Shown here: positions 59,384 through 64,000 of the stretch, one piece after another
Layout: every line of letters starts with the position of its first letter
Position numbering within the stretch: position 1 is the first letter of the stretch
NCBI GenBank assembly: GCA_026390285.1
Contig: JAPLGH010000046.1
Span: 1 to 64,000 of the forward strand
Reading direction: 5' to 3'
DNA: 64,000 nt
DNA from: Caldisericota bacterium
GTDB lineage: Bacteria; Caldisericota; Caldisericia; Cryosericales; Cryosericaceae
Program-made: the position numbers and the translations under genes
The notes under the pieces: generated by a model
Seen by the model: only the letters and a program-made list of their open reading frames with translations
The model's database searches: none
What the model was told of the DNA's origin: nothing

Positions 59384-61487
59384 GTTCATGAGAATATTGG
59401 TCTCCATGTCGCTGTCCGGTGCCATCGTGACGGTCGTTCTCCTTGTCATGAAGCCGTTGACCAGAAAGCACTTGTCACAACGGTGGCAGTATTATGTCTG
59501 GCTCCTTGTCGTGCTCCGTCTCCTGCTGCCGCTTGCGCCGACAGTTACTGTGCCGAGCGGAACTCTGCCTTCCATCTTTACCAGAAGTGCCCCATCTGCT
59601 GCCACGTCGGTGCCGACGACAACGACTCCTGTTGATACCGTACCTGGTACGTCGCTACCGACCGGTGAACCTGCAACGTCCACGGAAACATCACCTAAGA
59701 CGCTGCCAGTAACTGCAAACGGCAGGACGACCTGGCCAGCGTCCACGCTCCTTCTCCTGATATGGGCTATCGGCGCGTTAGCAGTCATGATCTGGAACAT
59801 TGCAGGATACACGCGCTTCAAGAGAACGGTACAGAGAACGATGGTCCGTGTCACCGACGCGCACTTCCTGGCAATTCTCGAGGACTGTCGGCAGGAAGTC
59901 CATGTGCGAGCGACCCCGAGGCTCTACACAAGCGCATCGGTCGCGAGCCCTATCCTCCTTGGCATCCTTCACCCTGCCATTGTTCTTCCCGACCGCCAGC
60001 TGACAGACAACGACCTGCGCTACGCGCTGCTCCATGAACTGACGCATACCCGCCGACAGGATGGATTTCTCAAATGGATCGCTGCCATTGCGGTCAGCAT
60101 TCACTGGTTCAATCCGCTTGCATACGTCATGCAGTACGAGTTAAACCACTCTTGCGAACTTTCCTGTGACGAAACGGTCACCAGGCAGTTTTCCACGGAT
60201 GACCGCCGTGGATACGGTTCCATGCTCCTTTCGGTCGCATCGACGGTAGGCGCTCCCTCGCCTGCCATGTTCTCGGCAATGATTGAGGGCAAGCGAAACC
60301 TCAAGGAAAGGTTAGGTATCATCATGTCTTCCAACAAGCAAACGAAACGTACTCCCATTGTGTCCATCGTTGCCGTTGTCCTTGTCGCTGTAATCGGTAT
60401 TCTTGCAGGCTGTACGCCGAAAGTGGTTCCCGCAGAAGGCCCGCAGATCAGCATGATGGTAGAAACCAATTTCACGTCGTCGGAATACGATGCAGGTTCA
60501 CTTCTTCTCTGGAACATCGGACAAAACACGCTGCATATCTCTGGCACATCCGTTGTCCACGTGAGCGAGATCGATTACGGGGGTCTTCCGCTATTCTGGC
60601 AACCTGGTTCACCGGTTCGAGTCGTTCAACAGTGGGGCATCCCGAGCAAGAAAGCCCTCATAGCAACGACATCTAAGGAGGTAAATCTCCTGACTCCTGC
60701 TGAGGGAATGCAGTATTTATCAACCAAAGACGGTTCTATCAGGCGATGGTATACGTCAGAAGGAGATGCTTTTGTAAGCGTTCCCCTGGAACTAGACGCT
60801 CTGCCAAGTGAAACGCTGGATGGCAAAACTCTTACCATAACGGAGCAAAGCATTTCTTCTGGTTCCAAGGCGAAAACACTGACTGCCCCTGTCCCCTCCA
60901 GCCTGACGCAGATAGTCGTGGTGTATGGAAGTGGGAGCACGGAAAGTGGGTTTGTTGTGGTGGAAGCATCTCCGGCCAATGTGCCGAACAATACGCCGGA
61001 CTCCATCTGGCTTCTCCGCATAAATAGTGGGGTCGGATCCTGGGTAGATTGTGGGAAGCTGTCGGTGTTGTTTGGGGGCAATATCTTCTCGGATCAAATG
61101 CCGAGCTTTGCCAGAGTCGGGCCTCTTCTCTACTTCACCCACAGTTTTGGGAAGATTGGTTGCATCGACACAGCAGCCGCTTCACCTTCAATAACCGTGC
61201 CAGAGAACATCAATACGCTCCTTGCAAAGCTGCGGGAAAGTGGGCCGAAGAATGCCGAAGGACCAATCCAGGCGCAGTTGGCAAACGACAACGGTACGTT
61301 GATCATTGAGTATCCCGATGCCAACTGGAACGGTCTGTACTATGCCGTGGATGCGTCTGGAACTGTCCTTGGAAACTTGCATGTAGAGAAGACTTCGACA
61401 ACAAGTTTTGACGCGAAGGGCAAGCAGGGCTCCTCAATTCCCACACCAGGGAGTATCTCGTTCCCTTCCCCCGACCTCTTTCAATAG
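59376..61487 (+). CDS. BlaR1-like M56 metalloprotease receptor with a non-penicillin-binding sensor
   Basis: A 703-residue membrane protein. Residues 1 to about 315: membrane helices, an extracytoplasmic Thr/Ser/Pro-rich loop (about 65-120), and the peptidase M56 core with LLHELTHTRRQDGFLKWIAA (HExxH zinc site) and HSCELSCDETVTRQ (third ligand region). Residues about 327-346: a final hydrophobic segment ending in GILAGC. Residues about 347-703: a beta-rich outer domain that has no SxxK penicillin-binding motif but aligns end to end with the lipoprotein at 62113. Signalling would pass from this domain to proteolysis of the BlaI-like repressor. Confidence 0.88.
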   Translation: MSEFMRILVSMSLSGAIVTVVLLVMKPLTRKHLSQRWQYYVWLLVVLRLLLPLAPTVTVPSGTLPSIFTRSAPSAATSVPTTTTPVDTVPGTSLPTGEPATSTETSPKTLPVTANGRTTWPASTLLLLIWAIGALAVMIWNIAGYTRFKRTVQRTMVRVTDAHFLAILEDCRQEVHVRATPRLYTSASVASPILLGILHPAIVLPDRQLTDNDLRYALLHELTHTRRQDGFLKWIAAIAVSIHWFNPLAYVMQYELNHSCELSCDETVTRQFSTDDRRGYGSMLLSVASTVGAPSPAMFSAMIEGKRNLKERLGIIMSSNKQTKRTPIVSIVAVVLVAVIGILAGCTPKVVPAEGPQISMMVETNFTSSEYDAGSLLLWNIGQNTLHISGTSVVHVSEIDYGGLPLFWQPGSPVRVVQQWGIPSKKALIATTSKEVNLLTPAEGMQYLSTKDGSIRRWYTSEGDAFVSVPLELDALPSETLDGKTLTITEQSISSGSKAKTLTAPVPSSLTQIVVVYGSGSTESGFVVVEASPANVPNNTPDSIWLLRINSGVGSWVDCGKLSVLFGGNIFSDQMPSFARVGPLLYFTHSFGKIGCIDTAAASPSITVPENINTLLAKLRESGPKNAEGPIQAQLANDNGTLIIEYPDANWNGLYYAVDASGTVLGNLHVEKTSTTSFDAKGKQGSSIPTPGSISFPSPDLFQ

Positions 61488-61582
61488 AATGGTACATAGA
61501 CATGGCGCGCAACAAAAGACGGTCTTGGTGGCCGGGTTTCGATCCACCAATCTTGTTGAAGGCACATGTTGGAGGGGCATGA

Positions 61583-62086
61583 ATGAATACTAACGGACTA
61601 GTCAAGTTCATTGTAGTAGTCATAGTGCTGCTTCTCGCCATCTCCGTTGGCGCATACCTGTTGTTTCGACCATCCACGATGACTCCCCCGAGTGCAGCAG
61701 ACATCAACGCAATCTATCAGGTTGTGGGAGAATTCGGCGCACGACTCAAAGATGTAGACATCAATGCGTCCGACCAGGACATCATGACTGCGGTGGACTT
61801 CGACTTGAAGCAGTTCATCACTGACCGACTGTATCAGGTGTTCGTGCAGGACAAGATCAGGATTCCAGGAAGATACGTGTCGAGCCCATGGCCGGAACGT
61901 ATTGAGATCAACTCCGTACAGATGCTGGATAGCGGGTCCTATGCGGTTCATGGAAGCCAGGTCATGATGACGGACGATACCGTCGCTCACGGCGGCAATG
62001 CTGGAGAAGAACCCATTACCCTCACACTCAAGAAGGTCAACGGCATATGGTTTATTGACGATGTGATAGGGGGGCCGAAAGCATGA
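61583..62086 (+). CDS. Membrane-anchored small protein in the BlaI/BlaR1-like operon
   Basis: A 167-residue protein: N-terminal anchor (LVKFIVVVIVLLLAISVGAY), then an outer domain ending with a cystatin/NTF2-like pattern (SYAVHGSQVMM, then LTLKKVNGIWFIDDVIGG). Similar anchored proteins often accompany M56 peptidase genes. GGAGGGG lies 5 nt upstream. Its stop overlaps an ATG of the next gene frame. Confidence 0.7.
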   Translation: MNTNGLVKFIVVVIVLLLAISVGAYLLFRPSTMTPPSAADINAIYQVVGEFGARLKDVDINASDQDIMTAVDFDLKQFITDRLYQVFVQDKIRIPGRYVSSPWPERIEINSVQMLDSGSYAVHGSQVMMTDDTVAHGGNAGEEPITLTLKKVNGIWFIDDVIGGPKA

Positions 62087-62112
62087 CGAGCGTGCTGTTG
62101 GAGGCGCATACT

Positions 62113-63228
62113 ATGAGAACAACGAAATCGCGATCCCGTTCAATAACAGCAACATTTATGAGCATCCTGCTTTCAGTAGTTCTTGCAGCAACAGGTTGTG
62201 CACCGAAAGTTGTTCCAGTGGATGGACCGCAGATCAGCGCATTGATGCTGACCAACGTCACTGCGTCCGCATACGATACGGTCCCATTCATGTGGAGTGT
62301 CCGGCAGAACACACTGCAGAGTGCCGGGACTTCAGTCTTGCATGCAAACAATACAAACGGTGAAGCCTTGCTGCTCTGGCGCTCCGGTTCGCCTCTGCTT
62401 GCTGTTCAGCGATGGGAGCTCATGACGGCAACGTCGAAGGACCTCAGCCTTCTCGTCCCTCCTGTTGGCATGGAGTCGGCCAGTCGTGTGCGTGCACGAT
62501 GGTACGTGCAGAAAGAGAATGCGTTTGTCGCCATCGTGGCCCAGAACGGCACAGAGATAACGATCACGCAGCAGGGGCTTGCAACCGGTTCCAAGGCGCA
62601 GACGCTGGCTGTTCCCGTCCCCTCCGGCCTGCAGCCAGACGTCTTGTACGGCAGTGGCAGCATTGCCAACGGGTTTGTTCTCTTTGAAGCCCCGCAGGAC
62701 AAGGCGCCGTTCGTCAAACCATTCTCGCTTTGGCTTCTTCGCATAAGCAATGGGACAACAACCTGGGTGCGGTGCGGCGACGCCTCTGTGTTTGGTGGAG
62801 GTTTCTACTCCGGTGAGGGTCCGAGCTTTGCGCGGGTCGGGTCGCTCCTCTACATCACTCGAAGTCATACGAAGATCGGCTACATTGACACAGCAGCTGC
62901 GTCCCCATCGCTGACGGTGCCGGAGACACTCAATACGCTTCTCGCCAAGCTCTACAGCGAAGGGCCGACTGATGCTGAGTCGCCGCTCATGGCTCACCTG
63001 GCAAGCGACAGCGATATACTGATTGTCAAGTATCCCGATATGTACTGGAATTCCGTCTACTATGCCGTGGACACATCCGGTGCAGTCCTTGGAAGACTTC
63101 GCGCTGACAAGACTTCGATTGTGAGCTTCGACGCCAAGGGGCAACAGGGCTTCACGCTCAAGACGGCTGGATCTCCGGGATACGTCTCGTTCCCTTCAAT
63201 TGACCTTTTCGAGTCCCCCGTGTCATAG
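62113..63228 (+). CDS. Lipoprotein paralogous to the BlaR1-like sensor domain
   Basis: A 371-residue lipoprotein (signal ending VVLAATGC). From CAPKVVPVDGPQISALMLTN it aligns with the outer part of the BlaR1-like protein (CTPKVVPAEGPQISMMVETN) to the end: RQNTLQSAGTSVLHA / GQNTLHISGTSVVHV, GPSFARVGSLLYITRSHTKI / MPSFARVGPLLYFTHSFGKI, and KIGYIDTAAASPSLTVPE. Beta-rich, perhaps propeller-like. GGAGG lies 9 nt before the chosen ATG. It may bind the same ligand or compete with or assist the receptor. Confidence 0.75.
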   Translation: MRTTKSRSRSITATFMSILLSVVLAATGCAPKVVPVDGPQISALMLTNVTASAYDTVPFMWSVRQNTLQSAGTSVLHANNTNGEALLLWRSGSPLLAVQRWELMTATSKDLSLLVPPVGMESASRVRARWYVQKENAFVAIVAQNGTEITITQQGLATGSKAQTLAVPVPSGLQPDVLYGSGSIANGFVLFEAPQDKAPFVKPFSLWLLRISNGTTTWVRCGDASVFGGGFYSGEGPSFARVGSLLYITRSHTKIGYIDTAAASPSLTVPETLNTLLAKLYSEGPTDAESPLMAHLASDSDILIVKYPDMYWNSVYYAVDTSGAVLGRLRADKTSIVSFDAKGQQGFTLKTAGSPGYVSFPSIDLFESPVS

Positions 63229-63262
63229 GCACTAAGGGCAACGAAAGTTTGTTGGCAACCAT

Positions 63263-63290
63263 CCCCTGCGGTCTCCCGCAGGGGCTTTTT
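63263..63290 (+). terminator. Intrinsic terminator of the BlaI/BlaR1-like operon
   Basis: CCCCTGCGG with CCGCAGGGG, 4-nt loop, followed by CTTTTT, 34 nt after the last stop codon. Confidence 0.9.
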
Positions 63291-63440
63291 CATTGCCGGA
63301 CAATTCCACGAGAACATGTACAGGCGGTGTTGCGACAATCCCAACAGGGTATCCGGAAATTGAACCCCTCGTTTGGAGAATTGGGCGATACTAGCGACCA
63401 TGCCAGTCCACAACTAACTTTACTGACGTTCTGCCTTTCT

Positions 63441-63540
63441 CTCCGAGATTCCCCGGTTAGTTTCCCAAAACCCCAGTTCTTTTCTAAAAGACCGTGTTCA
63501 TTTCCAAATTCCCGGATTCTTCGCCGACTCCCTGGATTCG
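63441..63540 (-). repeat. Array of five degenerate 20-bp repeats
   Basis: Consecutive 20-bp units from 63441, 63461, 63481, 63501 and 63521, for example tttccaaattcccggattct. The reverse complement, agaatccgggaatttggaaa, matches 15 of 20 bases of the unit agagtcgggtaatttgacaa at 58316. The array is thus inverted relative to the others. Confidence 0.65.
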
Positions 63541-63724
63541 TGATGACACCGCTTTCTAATTGACCTTTCCGGCGTTTCTGGCCGAAACTGGCTCTCCGCC
63601 CGTCATCAACTCAGCTGAATCGTCAGCGGGATGAATGTCGTGTAATCCTGGAAGCCCTACGCAACCATGCGGGTTTGCGGACACGGAATTGCACGACTCC
63701 AATTGCAGAAACCACCAATCAGTC

Positions 63725-63807
63725 CAACAAATAGAGTCGTGTAATTTGACAATACGTCGTGTAGTTTGCAATTAGGTCGTGTAATCGGTAAATAGAGTCG
63801 TGTAATT
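63725..63807 (+). repeat. Array of four 20-23-bp direct repeats (IS-end-like)
   Basis: Units at 63725, 63748, 63768 and 63788 with core gtcgtgtaattt; the array runs into gatgatggcggc. One inverted unit lies at 63686-63706 and isolated cores at about 63636 and 63984. From 63541 to the window end I see no gene, only these repeats. Confidence 0.8.
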
Positions 63808-64000
63808 GATGATGGCGGCGCAGACAGGCTGAGACATCAAAGCACGGCCATTGTGCCCTGAAGTCTACTGCCTGAGCGTTTGAGGCGATGACCGCACTCG
63901 CGGTCATAGACATTGTCAACGGCATGAGACAAGAACCTGACAGCGTCTGGCGGCAGACCGTTCCGGGCTGGTAACTGGAGTCGTGCCTCTATGGTTCTGA

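Overview
The window is a GC-rich bacterial chromosome segment with good Shine-Dalgarno sites and short 4-11 nt gene overlaps. The gene set points to an anaerobe that lives on peptides and amino acids: an oxygen-sensitive glycyl-radical hydroxyproline dehydratase with its activase, an aldehyde:ferredoxin oxidoreductase, a four-subunit FAD/Fe-S proline-dehydrogenase-like complex, and a complete branched-chain amino-acid ABC importer. No rRNA or tRNA was seen, so the lineage is not fixed. A deep-branching amino-acid fermenter (Caldisericota/Cryosericota-like, or a Firmicutes relative) is only a guess.

Layout. 1-4.5 kb: a broken serine beta-lactamase-family gene, an OsmC protein, two small exported proteins and a sugar-mutarotase-like protein. 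4.7-13.2 kb: divergent amino-acid region with the four-gene dehydrogenase complex on the minus strand and livK-livH-livMG-livF on the plus strand, where LivM and LivG are one polypeptide. 13.4-15.6 kb: AOR. 15.6-20.1 kb: a mosaic insert of AT-rich genes (two half-permeases, cupin, PadR regulator, then a NifX-like/ferredoxin/HdrA-like trio). It is bounded by duplicated pieces of the AOR 3' end and the DUF318-permease 3' end. 20.1-29.4 kb: a metalloid-resistance island with four permease genes, two thioredoxin-like proteins, ArsF/ArsG-like proteins, a frameshifted DGC-domain gene, and arsR-arsD-arsA-arsA behind a clear ArsR operator. 30-33.3 kb: hypD and its activating enzyme. 33.5-39.5 kb: a decayed GH5-type glycosidase, a Mug-type DNA glycosylase, a long glutamine synthetase and MscL. 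39.7-46.3 kb: two potassium-uptake systems (TrkA-TrkA-TrkH and KtrB-KtrA) around a decayed amidohydrolase. 46.3-58.1 kb: an SLH-anchored serine-hydrolase homologue, housekeeping and redox enzymes, an LCP protein and a ChrB-like/MFS pair. 58.2-63.8 kb: a BlaI/BlaR1-type signalling operon lying between arrays of 20-bp repeats that resemble decayed insertion-sequence ends.

How the genes work together. LivKHMGF would import amino acids. HypD turns hydroxyproline into pyrroline-5-carboxylate, the PDH1-like complex oxidises proline or a related imino acid, and AOR handles aldehydes from amino-acid breakdown. At least eight broken genes or gene fragments in 64 kb, and several enzyme homologues that lack canonical catalytic residues, suggest active gene decay or domain repurposing. 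The most promising less-described unit is the BlaI-BlaR1-like operon. The extracytoplasmic part of its receptor is not a penicillin-binding domain but a paralogue of a free-standing lipoprotein encoded two genes downstream.
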